A program made the position numbers and the translations under genes. Under the pieces are notes generated by a model. The model saw only the letters and a list, made by a program, of their open reading frames with translations. It was not told the origin of the DNA and did no database searches. Shown here piece after piece: positions 1 to 10,345 of a DNA stretch of 64,000 bases; position 1 is the stretch's first letter; each line of letters begins with the position of its first letter. This DNA comes from Cornus controversa (Eukaryota; Streptophyta; Magnoliopsida; Cornales; Cornaceae), in assembly GCA_026545225.1 (NCBI GenBank), contig CM048850.1, forward strand, positions 5,708,001 through 5,772,000, in the 5' to 3' direction.

Positions 1-2
1 AC

Positions 3-1519
3 CTTGTTCCTAATGCTGATGGAGAAAGAGCTAGACTGCTTAGGGACTACTATGTTCCTGAGACATATACCTCACCAGCAGGTTTTCAACTACCCAATGT
101 CACAGCACAGAATTATGAGATCAAGTCCAGCATTATTCAGATGCTGCCATCTTATTTTGGGCTGACTCAAGAAGACCTTACAAGCATTTGGATGACTTCA
201 TTGAAGTGTGCTCAACTATAAAAATTCACAACTTCTCTGAAGATGCTTTCAGAATGAGACTTTTTCTATTCTCTCTGAAAGACAAAGCAAAGTATTGGTT
301 CAACTCTCTACCGACTGGTTCTATCACGACTTGGACTCAGATGCAACATAAGTTTCTCAAGAAGTATTTTCCGATAGGGAAGACCAACCAGTTCAGACGT
401 GCTATTACTGGTTTCTCCCAACATGAGGGGGAACAATTTTATGAGATATGGGAAAGATTCAAGGACTTTCTTAGGAAGTGTCCCCTTCATCAAGTTCCTA
501 AGTGGCAACTAGTGCAGAGTTTACATGAAGGGCTGACAGAAGCCAACAGACAGATGGTTGATGCGTCGTGTGGAGGTACTTTTATGTTAAAGAGTGAAGA
601 AGAGGCATGGACCTTATTTGAAAATCTTAGTGACAACTCTCTACAACATGTGTCCTCTACTCGTTCTAGCAGACCTGCCACTACTAGGAAAACTGATGGA
701 ATTTATGAGGTTGGTGCTTCAGAAGCTATGCCAACTGACATTGATTTAATTGCACAGAAGGTAGCAGCAATTATAGCTGTCAATCAAACTCCTTCTGCTT
801 CAAATTCTACATTGTTAGGCCCTTGTGAGTTTTGCTCTAGTCCTATGCATAATGTGAGCAATTGCCCTTCAATGGGGCAATTTTCTGATGTTCAACAAGA
901 GCAAGTTCAAGCTACTTTCACTGGACCAATGAATCCTCCACGAGGTAATAATTACAATTCTACATGGAGGAATCATCCTGGTTTTTCTTACAGTAACCAA
1001 GGGGCAGCAATGCAACCATCATATCAACCTAGGACTTTTGTGCCTCAACAGCAATATCAAACACAAAGTCCTATGGCCCAAAGAATTTTTGCTATTGAAG
1101 ACAAGCTGACACTTACCTTGTCTAAATTTGACAAGCTTGATTCTCTCATAGAGACAGTGCAAGCTACTGCAGCAACAGTACAATCTATAGTTCAGCTATT
1201 GCACTCGCATTCTCAATCCATTGCCAAACTGGAATCTCAGTTTGGACAGCTTGCTACTTCATTATGCAGAAGAGAAGAAGGAAAGCTCCCTAGTCAACCA
1301 ATTGCTAATCCAAGAGGGATGCAAGCTTCCACAAGTAACACACACCATGAGCAAGTTCAAGCCATTACCACTTTGAGGAGTGGGAAAATAATTGACAATA
1401 AGGTGGGTGAGAAGAAAGAAGAAGAAAAAGTGACCACAAGTCCAAGTGCTGAAATTCCTTATGAGCCCAAGGCTCCTTTCCCACAACGTTTCCTAGAAGC
1501 ATCTAAATTGGGGAAGTAA
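3..1519 (+). pseudogene. gag: Athila A1 gag (decayed, 5' partial)
   Basis: This is the capsid/nucleocapsid polyprotein. The frame starting at base 3 runs to about 178, where a one-base loss shifts it. The main frame continues 188-1519. The Retrotrans_gag core is visible around residues 30-130 of that frame (KAKYWFNSL, FLKKYFPIGKTNQFRR). A CCHC zinc knuckle CEFCSSPMHNVSNC is encoded near 824-865, followed by a Gln/Asn-rich region and a predicted coiled coil with LVHSHSQ-like repeats. The frame ends at a TAA where the minus-strand relative A3 has CAA. Protease follows in the same polyprotein. The zinc knuckle is worth noting because A3 has lost it. Confidence 0.88.
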
Positions 1520-2386
1520 GGGGACAAGCTGCATGACATGATGGAGGTGTTTCAACAAGTGAAGATTAATTTTCCACTCCTTGATGCCATCAAGCAAATT
1601 CCTCCTTATGCTAAATTCTTGAAGGACTTGTGCACTCAGAAAAGGCGTTCTAAAAGTCATATGCCAAAGAAAGTGATGCTGCCACAACAAGTAAGTTCAA
1701 TAATTCAGCAGTGTACTCCTCCCAAGTACAAAGATCCTGGTGCTCCAACTATCTAATGTATTATTGGGGAGCACCATGTGGATAAAGCACTTCTTGATTT
1801 GGGTGCAAGTGTGAATTTGCTACCCTATTCAGTTTACTTACAATTGGGATTGGGAGAATTGAAGCCTACCTCGGTGGTATTGCAATTTGTAGACAGATCA
1901 ACGAAGTAACCGCGAGGAATCATAGAAGATGTGCTCATTAAAGTGGACAAGTTCTACTTTCCTGTTGATTTCATTGTAGTTGACACTAAGCCGGTTCACA
2001 ATCCGAAGAGGCACATTCCAGTGATCCTTGGTCGACCTTTCTTAGCTACTGCTGATGCTTGCATAAACTATAGGTCAGGGATCATGGATATTTCCTTTGG
2101 CAACATGAATGTCAAGCTTAATGTGTTCAATGCTATCCAACGCCCTCCAGATCAGAGTGATGTGTTCTACATGGATGATATTGATGAATGTGTAGAGGAA
2201 TTTGTTTCATCCTCTATATCTCGAAACTCCCTGGAGGTATGTAAGTCGCTTTATGACTTTGAGAACATTAATGATGAAGGGTTGTGTGAAGAAGTGCATT
2301 CTATTAAGGAAGTGGATGCTATTCAGAATACTCCACCATAGAGAATTCCAATTGAGCCACTACCTTTTCTCTCTAGTACTCCCTTA
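1520..2386 (+). pseudogene. Athila A1 protease region (decayed)
   Basis: This stretch encodes the gag-protease linker and the retroviral-type aspartic protease. The linker is seen at 1538-1756. The active-site segment LLDLGASVNLLPYSVY follows from about 1790, and the flap and helix region (ILGRPFLATA) lies near 2015-2055. In-frame stops occur at 1754, at about 1906 and at 2339. Compared with A3, some are C-to-T or G-to-A changes (a Trp codon became TAG at 2339). The Athila protease normally has Asp-Leu-Gly in place of the Asp-Ser/Thr-Gly of other retroelements, so the DLGA centre is not damage. The protein would process gag-pol if intact. Confidence 0.85.
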
Positions 2387-4116
2387 GTGCCTTCATTGGA
2401 GTCCCCTCCAGAATTAGAATTAAAGCCTTTGCCTAATAAATTAAAGTATGTATTCTTGGGGGCACAGAAAACTCTTCCTGTTATAATTGCCTCTGATCTG
2501 ACAGAAATTCAAGAGAAAAGCTTAGTAGAGGTTTTATACCAACATCGTGAAGCAATTGGATGGAGTGTTGCTGATCTTAAGGGCATTGATCCCTCGATTT
2601 GCATGCACAAAATTCATCTGGAAGAAAGATGTAAGCCAACTAGAGAGGCACAGAGGCGACTGAACCCCAACATGAAGGAGGTGGTAAAGAAAGAGGTTGT
2701 CAAGTTACTTGATGCAGGTATCATTTATCCAATTTCTGACAGTACATGGGTGAGTCCAACACAAGTGGTTCCAAAGAAGTCTGGTCTTACAATTGTCCCT
2801 AACTCTATAGGAGAGCTTGTTCCACAACGTACTGCCACAGGTTGGCGTGTTTGCATTGATTACAGAAAGTTCAATTCTATGACAAGGAAGGATCACTTCC
2901 CTCTTCCATTCATTGATCAAATACTTGAAAGGTTAGCTGGTCAAAGCTATTATTGCTTTCTGGATGGCTACTCTGGTTATAACCAAGTAGCTATGGATCC
3001 AGAAGATCAAGAGAAAACCACTTTCACTTGTCCCTTTGGTACTTTTTCGTATCGTCGTATGCCTTTTGGATTATGTAATGCCCCGGCGACATTCCAGAGG
3101 TGTATGATGGCCATCTTTTCTGACATGGTGGAAAAATTCTTGGAGGTGTTCATGGATGACTTCTCTGTTTTTGGATCATCCTTTGAACACTGTTTGAGCA
3201 ATTTATCACTTGTACTTCAAAGGTGCCGAGAACGGAATTTGGTACTTAGTTGGGAGAAGAGCCATTTTATAGTGAAAGAAGGTATTGTATTGGGCCATAT
3301 TGTTTCAGAGAGGGGCATTGAAGTTGATAAAGCAAAGATCGACCTAATTGCAACTCTACCTCATCCAACTTCGGTAAGGCAAGTTCGATCTTTCTTAGGC
3401 CATGCCGGGTTCTATAGAAGATTCATCAAGGATTTCAGTAAAGTGGCTCGACCATTGTGCCATTTGTTATCTAAAGATGTTCCATTTATCTTTGATGAAG
3501 ATTGTGTGAAAGCTTTTGAAAAGCTTCGGTCTATGTTATCCTCTGCACCAATTATACAGTCTCCAAAATGGGCTTTACCTTTTGAAATCATGTGTGATGC
3601 CTCTGATTATGCAGTGGGAGCCGTGTTGGGACAGAGAGAAGATAAACGACCACATGTAATCTATTACGCTAGTAAGACTCTATCTGATGCCCAACTCAAT
3701 TATACACCACAGAGAAAGAGCTTCTAGCTGTAGTGTTTGCCTTGGACAAGTTTCGTTCATATTTACTGGGGTCCAAGGTGGTTGTCTACTCTGATCATGC
3801 AGCATTCAGACACTTATTGGCAAAGAAAGAAACCAAACCACGTCTTATTCGGTGGATTTTATTGCTGCAAGAATTTGATTTGGAGATAAAAGACAAGAAG
3901 GGGACGGAGAATGTGGTTGCAGATCATTTATCTCAGATTGAGTTTGAGCCGGTGATCGATGCATTACCTATTCGAGACTCATTCCCGGATGAGAAATTGT
4001 TTGAAATTGGTTTGATGAAAGTTAATGGCCAAAGGTTGAAGCATTGTGTGGAAGGATGTGTGCCAAAAAGAGACGTAGAGTCCGTCGACTTGACGGATCC
4101 CGTCTATCCGACTTAA
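2387..4116 (+). pseudogene. pol: Athila A1 reverse transcriptase and RNase H, integrase deleted
   Basis: RT runs in one open frame 2387-3727. It has the expected order: GWRVCIDYRKFN, KDHFPLPFIDQ, FLDGYSGYNQ, a catalytic FMDD encoded near 3149-3160, and LGHIVSERGIEVDKAKI. RNase H begins with FEIMCDASDYAVGAVLGQ. A one-base loss near 3710 shifts the frame, and RNase H continues 3733-3990 ([20 protein letters not shown]). After about residue 90 of this second frame the protein jumps to [10 protein letters not shown], which resembles the very C-terminal tail of Athila integrase. It ends at 4116. The HHCC zinc finger and the DDE core of integrase are absent, so this copy could not integrate by its own enzyme. 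Confidence 0.88.
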
Positions 4117-4360
4117 TCCCTTCGGAGAGTCAATTGTCTCCTACGGACGTTAAATTGTAGGTTCTGTATGTATTTCTATACTTTATTTCCTTTAGTTTTC
4201 TTCAATTTTAATTTTTAGTTTTAGTTTTCTTAAGTTTCTCTTCAATTTTAGTTGCATTTTAATGTTTTTTCTTTGAGTTTTTGATGTATAAGTTAATTTT
4301 GGAGGATGCCAAGAGGTGTACCGAGGTATTTGGACTCAAGACGGGTGAAAAATCGTGCTC

Positions 4361-4680
4361 TCGGTCGACCTTGGGCGATGGAGACTCAAAATTATCAAGT
4401 CTCGGTCGAACTTGGGCGATGGAGGGTCAAACAGGCCTTCAGGAGGGGGATCGATCGCCCCAATTGAGGGGGATCGATCGCCCCTTAATATTTTTCAAGG
4501 AGGACCACCACCAGCTGGGCGATTGATCACCCAAGCCCAAAACTTGGGCTAGCCGAGAATCCTCCTTATATATGGACACCCACTCCTCCTATGTTGAAAC
4601 TACTTGCATCCTAGACCTCTTTGAACTCCAAATTCAAGTCCTACATCATCCGGAAAATTAATTTCTTCAATTGGTGAGTA
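4361..4680 (+). promoter_or_regulatory. Palindrome cluster plus TATA-like site upstream of ORF2 (A1)
   Basis: A GC-rich island lies in AT-rich DNA. The phrase TCGGTCGA(C/A)CTTGGGCGATG occurs at 4361 and 4402. Near-palindromes GGGGATCGATCGCCCC occur at 4446-4461 and 4469-4484, and GGGCGATTGATCACCC at 4517-4532. A TATA-like TTATATATGG follows at 4566-4575, then a leader with a consensus-like splice donor GTGAGT at 4674. ORF2 starts at 4986. The same order occurs in A2 and A3. I infer an internal promoter; no transcript start can be seen from sequence. Confidence 0.5.
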
Positions 4681-4985
4681 TTAAACAAGAATTCAACATT
4701 GATTATCATCAACATTCAACATCAAACCGGATCAAAAATCACTAGTTCTCAAAGGAAGCTCTCACTTTTTCAAGTTCAACATCAAAGTAAGTGAAGTTTT
4801 TCTTTGAAGAAATTGTTCAAATATTTTTGAGGGCTTTTGAAGACCAAGTTTGGGGGATCAATTTGGTGCATTCACTTATTCGATTTGGGTGGAAAAATTG
4901 CCGAAAAGAGGAGGTTGAAGGTTACAAAAGAATTGTGCACACCAAGTGTTCGATTTAATTCCTCAACCACACTTTTTCTACTTAT

Positions 4986-6209
4986 ATGGCACCAAAGAGA
5001 GCAAGTCACCAAGGTGCTTCAAGTTCCCGTAATCCTCGCCGAGCGAGGCATGATCCAACCACAGGTTCTTCATGATCTCGCCGAGAAGGTATTCAAGAGA
5101 GATGGCATCCAAGGGCGTTGAATTTTGAAACCACGTTTGACATAGCCGAACTTTATGGTATGTTTCCCGAGACACGATGGGGGATTTTCGACATCCGTCG
5201 TCGTCGGTCGGCATCCATTTTTGTTCCACTCTCATCTACTATTTACCCGAGACTTGTCAAGGTATTTTATCAGAACTTAATGCCGACACCTGATGAGCGG
5301 GATGTGCTTACTTCTTCCGTAGATGGAACAATAGTTCGAGTGGACATGTCATCCATTGCCATTGCCATGGGTTGTCCTCATGAGTGCCCAGATGATTTAT
5401 CTCATATCTATACTCCTCTACCCAACGAGTTGTCAGTGGGCAATGTGGTTGCACGTTTGTGTGCCAACCAATTTTCTAGGCCGAAAAGGAATGCAGCTTC
5501 AAAGTCTTCAATGCCGAATCATTTATGGTTCCTTGATGTTGTTCTACTCAAGAATGTATGTCCAATTGGACATAAAACTGAAAGACGTCAAGAGTTCCTC
5601 AGAGCCTTATATGCTATACATTTTGGGCATTGGCTGTCATTCCCACGGATTATCTGGGGCCAGATGGAGAAATTCTATTCCAAAGTTGTGGCCAAGGCAC
5701 CAGACAGTGCAAGTGACTAGGAGTTTCCATTCCCTACTATTATTCACCAGTTGCTTATGACATAGGGGTATGCAGTCCATGAGGACGAGCTTGCCTTTCC
5801 ACGTGATCTTCATTATGGCACGCATGACTGGAACCTGAGTCGATCTCATATGCACCAGAGAGTCATAGCGGCGCCTGGTGAGGTATCTCGGTTGGCCCAG
5901 GGAGGAGAGAATATAGATATACCACCACCGGTGGAAGATCCAGAGGAGATGGAGGCAGAGGAAGAGGAGGTGCATGCACAGGCTGGTGGCCATGATTATC
6001 AATATTTAGAGGGGTAGATTGCTGGGTTGACAGTCCAGTTTGGCACCCTACAGACAGAGGTCTCCACACAATTTGGAGCAATGAGAACAGAGATGGCGGA
6101 TCACTTTCGTGACACTCGCCAAGAGCAACTAGAGATGAGGAGGATGATGCGTGCACTGATGCGCCAAGCAAACTTGGATCCGGATGCTCAGTCACCACCA
6201 CATCCTTGA
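4986..6209 (+). pseudogene. Athila A1 ORF2, plant-transposon-type extra protein
   Basis: This is the extra ORF between pol and the 3' LTR that Athila elements often carry and that is sometimes called env-like. It starts at ATG 4986 after a basic N-terminus (MAPKRASHQGASSSRNPRR). The central part (about residues 45-240) contains FDIAELYGMF, FVPLSS and VDMSSIAIAMGCP and fits the family of putative plant transposon proteins. An acidic stretch (EDPEEMEAEEEEV) follows, then a C-terminal coiled coil with QFGTLQTEVSTQFGAMRTEM. I see no signal peptide and no membrane span, which argues against an envelope role. In-frame stops lie at 5073 (TGA; A3 has CGA), 5718, 5764 and 6015. The molecular role is unknown. 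Confidence 0.75.
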
Positions 6210-7848
6210 CAGGAAGGTAACCATCTGTTGTATTTTATTTTATTTTTAGTTTTTCTTTTTCTTTTTATTTTTCTTTTTGTAGTTAGATTTTTATTATATA
6301 AAAAAATTGAAAAATGAAAAAAATATTTTTTTAGGTTTTTTTTTTTCTCTTTCATATTTATTTTTACCCATACTATTTCACTTGATCTTTGGGGTATAGT
6401 GGTTTATTTTGACAGGTTTTGACATCCAAGTTTGGGATGGTGCTTGAATTGCCTTCATACTGGTGGTGTACTCTATTTTCTCGCCTCTACTCCATGATCA
6501 TGGTAACATCGTTCTTACTCTTCTCTTTGCTTCGATTGGTAGTACATTGAGGACAATATACAATTTAAGTTTGGGGGTGAGGCGATGCCTATTTTTGTGC
6601 TTTCTTGCATATGGGGGAAATTTGTGTGAAATTCTTCTTGTATTAGGATTTTATTTTATTTTATTTTCTTAGTTTGTTTATTTTATTTTATTTTGTTTTA
6701 TTTTTAGATAGAATGTTTTGACATTATTCAAAGGATTAGTACCTTATGTAGGTGCCTAACTTGCAATTTTTGAGTATGTTTTAGATTTTTAGAAACTGTA
6801 GTTTAAATTATGTGGTTTTAATCATGGTTTGCAATAACATGTTTTGGAGTGATTGATTTTAGTTTCCTTACATGCACAAACACACTAGCATAATTTTGTG
6901 GGGTATAAACTTTGATTTTGAGTTATTGAGTTACATATGCTTGATATTAATTAGTATCTCTTGAGAATGAGTACCGATAATGTGTTATACTTGACTTCAA
7001 TGAAAAAAGAAAGAAAAGAAGTGAAAAAAAAAGGTGATAAATAAGCAATCAATTTGATCATTTTCATGAGTAACCGGGCCTCTATGCCTCAGGAAGCACG
7101 GAGTGTTCGCGTCAAAAGTGAAAGGGTGAGAAAAGATGAGCATTGGTTGTCTTGATTTGTAGCCTGATTGATTCGAGTAATTAGGTCTTCAGGGTATCTT
7201 AAAGCCTAGTGCCCTAAAGCCATCTGGTTTGGGAGTCACTGACTGAAATCTTGCTACATGGATCTTTCAGAAAGCTTAATAGATCAAGACATTGCACAAC
7301 CAATAAAGCAATGAAAAAAAAAAGAATAATGAAAAAAAAATGAAAAAGTCATATATTCATGTTGGGAAGTATGATTTCAATAAGGGGAGCTAGTGAGTTG
7401 AAAGGGTATGTGCCTTTATATATTCAGAGCTGCGTTATGTTACATGAGATGACTGCTAGTTCACTTTTTACGAGGAGACTAGAGTTGATTACTTTCAGAT
7501 ATGTTGTTGTGAATTATGCATGGGGACCATTGATTTGAATTATGGAATTTGAGAGTTGAAATTATTCTTGAATGCAAGTTTGTAACTATGTATTGTAATC
7601 TTCTTCTTGAATTAATGTTGAAACAGAATTTTGAATGTTTGTGGGTAACATTTTTGGAAACCCTCATAAGACTATACTCGTCCACTAGGGGGAACCTAGG
7701 GGTTTAAAGGCTTGTCGCATATGCTAAATGCAATCGTTTCTCCCACGAAAGTGGAGTTGGGTAGTTTAGTTAGTGTTTAGTAGTTTCTTTGTTTTATTTT
7801 TGTTTTATTCTATTGCTAAGGGACTAGCAATATGTAAGTTTGGGGGTG
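6210..7848 (+). other. Athila A1 3' non-coding region
   Basis: This is about 1.6 kb of non-coding DNA between ORF2 and the 3' LTR. It holds T-rich runs and conserved blocks shared with A2 and A3. A hairpin-like motif GTACATTGAGGACAATATAC at 6542-6561 is followed at once by the PPT-like AAGTTTGGGGGTG at 6567-6579. A weaker PPT-like copy is at 6428, and the true PPT is at 7836-7848. No convincing reading frame is present. Confidence 0.7.
7836..7848 (+). promoter_or_regulatory. Polypurine tract of A1
   Basis: AAGTTTGGGGGTG abuts the LTR start TGATCGGCG at 7849. This is the expected position of the plus-strand primer. The same motif abuts the 3' LTR of A3 on the minus strand. Confidence 0.75.
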
Positions 7849-8907
7849 TGATCGGCGTTGAATGTTATGCATTCTAACCTCTTAACTTATGTATTTTATT
7901 CTCTTAGTGATAGATTATTTTGTGATTTTACTTTATTTTAGTGTTTTCTGTATTTTCGGGGCCTTAATGATTATTTCAGTTAAAACCAAGCTTTTGGGCT
8001 TTTAAAGAAGACATCCAAGATAGTGAGATGAAGCCTACATCAAGGAGATTCACTCAACCATTTATTTTAACTCAAATCAGTCCAAGAAAGAGGTCCAAGA
8101 GAATTACAGCTGCTTAAGAAGGTTTCGGGCCTGAAGCCCAAATCTGCGCATAATACAGTCTTAATCCCATTTTGGAAAATGGACCAGAAGTCTTATTTTT
8201 GAGCCTCAAATTGACATAATTTTCGCAAAGGTTGAACGAAATTTGATTCTGCACACTTTTGTATTTCATGAAAATTCCGTGAATCAGACTTCTAGTGGGT
8301 CAAAAGTTGGGCCGAAGTCAGCAGGAAAAACCCACCTGATTAGTGCTGCAGGAAACCCTAATTTATTCCTAATTGAATTAGGACTTTGGTGTATTCTCTT
8401 GGGGAATAAAGTAAAGACTTGGAGGCTAAATTAAGGAGAGATTAGACAGAGAGAACAGAGCTTGGAGAGTCTGAGAAGGCTGAGAAAAGAACAGAAACAT
8501 ATTGCAGAGCCATTGGAGAACAAAGTCATACGCGTAATTCAGAAAGATGATGTCTTCTTCCTCAACAGTTGAAGCTTCTTCTTCTACCATGAGCGGCTAG
8601 TTCATCCACTAGGGTTTTGATGTAGCCCTAACAAAGCATCAAACACCCTAGATTTCTCTCCTATTATCTTCACTATCTTATTTATCTTTGATTTATTTTA
8701 TTTTATCTTTTTAATTAGTTTAAAAAATTAGAATTCTTTTCTTAAATTTAATTGAAATTAATTCCGTATTCCAACTCATCAGACCATAATCCCTGAGGTA
8801 CGATACCCCTTCCTTTCGATAGCCCTATTCTGTAAGGAATTCGTTCTATTGCGAAGTGTGGAAATTTTTAATTGATATATTTTTGAGTCACACTCACACA
8901 CGAATCA
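7849..8907 (+). repeat. 3' LTR of Athila A1 (family A, internally deleted)
   Basis: The LTR begins TGATCGGCGTTG and ends CACACGAATCA. It is 1059 bp long, against about 1518 bp for the two LTRs of A3. The missing block of about 460 bp lies after GCATCAA near 8636-8643, where the sequence jumps to ACACCCTAGATTTC. A short TCAA is present at both edges of the lost block in A3, which fits a deletion between short direct repeats. Confidence 0.85.
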
Positions 8908-9858
8908 CATGTGAATAATTGTCCTTCAATTGGGCAAGTTTTTGATCTTCCACAAGAGCAAGGGGTAGCAATTCAGCCCACTTTTCAACCTCAGAACTAT
9001 GTGCCTTCACAATCATATCAAGAACAAGTTCTTATGGCACAAAGAATTTCTGTTATTGAAGACAAGATGATGATTGTCCTAGCAAAAATTGAGAAGCTTG
9101 ACTCTATTGTAGAGATAATGCAAGCTACTGCAGCAACAGTTCAATCCACAACTCAACTGGTTCATTCTCATTCTCAATCAATTACCAAACTGGAATCTTA
9201 GTTTGGATAACTTATCAATGCCGTGAGTAAAAGAGAAGAGGAGAAACTACCAAGCCAACCAGTTGCCAACCCAAGAGGGGTTCATGTCCTTGACAATATT
9301 TCTTCTTTGAGCAACCCACACCATGAACAATTTCAAGCCATCACCACTCTTAGAAGTGGAGAAATAAGTGACAACAAGGTAGGGGAGAAGAAGCTTGATG
9401 AAGAAGAGGTGACAAAGAGTCCTAATTCTAAAATTTCTCATGAGCCTAAGGTAAAATTGAATACTTTTAATGCCATTCAACATCCTCTAGATGAGAGTGA
9501 TAGGTTCTTCATGGATGGCTTTGATGATTGTGTTGAAGAAGTTGATCCGGTTACACTAGCACATGATGTTGAGAAGTCCAATGAGGGGGTGAATGATTTA
9601 CTTGATGTAGTGGACATGAAAAATACTCCACCTTGGAGGATTCCGATTGAGCCACTGCCTATTCTTTCTAGTACTCCTCCGATGCCATCATTAAAGTTTC
9701 CTCCATGGGTAAAATTGAAACATGTTCCGTTAAGGGATAGAGATGTGTTTTTCAAAGCCAATGACACCATTTCGGTCACTTTGAGTTCAATACAAGGAAG
9801 TGAGGATCACATAGGAGGGATGAAGTTATATCTCCTCAAGAGATGTGGCATTGGGTGA
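8908..9858 (+). pseudogene. gag: Athila A2 gag-protease remnant with internal deletion
   Basis: One frame runs through the region, with in-frame stops at 9199 and about 9214. It starts in the gag C-terminal half (NNCPSIGQVF, then IQPTFQPQNYVP), passes the coiled coil (VHSHSQSITKLES), and at about 9450 jumps from ISHEPK to VKLNTFNAIQ. This removes the linker and the protease active site. It ends GSEDHIGGMK...RCGIG at 9858. The same RCGIG end closes the gag-protease frame of A3. The shared ending means RT, RNase H and integrase were already missing in a common ancestor of A2 and A3. Confidence 0.8.
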
Positions 9859-10120
9859 ACTTTCAATTGATGTCAATGACCATCGCCTACGGACGTTAAA
9901 TTGTAAGATTTGTATGTATTTCTATCCTTTAATTTCTTTAGTTTTCTTTTATTTTTATTTTTATTTTTATTTTTAGTTTATGTTTTTCTTTAGTTTTCTT
10001 TCAATCTAGTTGTGTTTTAATATTTTTTTTCTTTGAGTTTTTGATGTATAAGTTGCTTTCGGAGGATGCCAAGAGGTGTACCAAGGTATTTGGATTCAAG
10101 ATGGGTGAAAAAATGAGCTC

Positions 10121-10345
10121 CCGGTCGACCTTGGGCGATGGAGACTCCAAAAATACACGTCCCGGTCGACCTTGGGCGATGGAGGGCGAAACAGGCATCA
10201 GCCGGGGGGATCGATCGCCCCCATTTTTCCCCAAGCTGGGAGAGCAACCAGCTGGGCGATCGATCGCCCCAGCCCCTGAAGACCCAATTTGACCTGTTTT
10301 GTCTCTTTTTGCTCCCTCTTCAATACTTATATGCTCCCACTTGAA
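10121..10345 (+). promoter_or_regulatory. Palindrome cluster plus TATA-like site (A2 copy)
   Basis: CGGTCGACCTTGGGCGATG occurs twice (10122 and 10163). Palindromes GGGGGATCGATCGCCCC (about 10204-10221) and GGGCGATCGATCGCCCC (10253-10269) follow, then a TATA-like CTTATATGC near 10326. The order matches A1 and A3, although the ORF2 it would serve is almost completely lost here. Confidence 0.45.

Larger units (their letters stand above)
1..8907 (+). mobile_element. Athila-type Ty3/gypsy retrotransposon A1 (5' end outside window)
   Basis: This is an LTR retrotransposon of the Athila lineage. In order it shows gag, a DLGAS-type aspartic protease, RT with an FMDD centre, RNase H, a long spacer, an extra ORF (ORF2), a 3' non-coding region and a 3' LTR ending at 8907. 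The 5' LTR and the gag start lie before base 1. The element sits in the gag of a second Athila (A2), whose gag sequence resumes at 8908. Frameshifts and stops interrupt gag, protease, RNase H and ORF2, and nearly all of integrase is missing, so the copy is dead. The lineage call rests on the RT and gag motifs and on the post-pol ORF. Confidence 0.9.

Noticed and set aside
4281..4552. Open frames over the palindrome cluster
   Set aside because: Frames are open because the DNA is GC-richer; the equivalent frames differ in A2 and A3, so conservation is at the DNA level.
1..8907. Calling A1 a potentially active element
   Set aside because: Several stops and shifts, and integrase is deleted.
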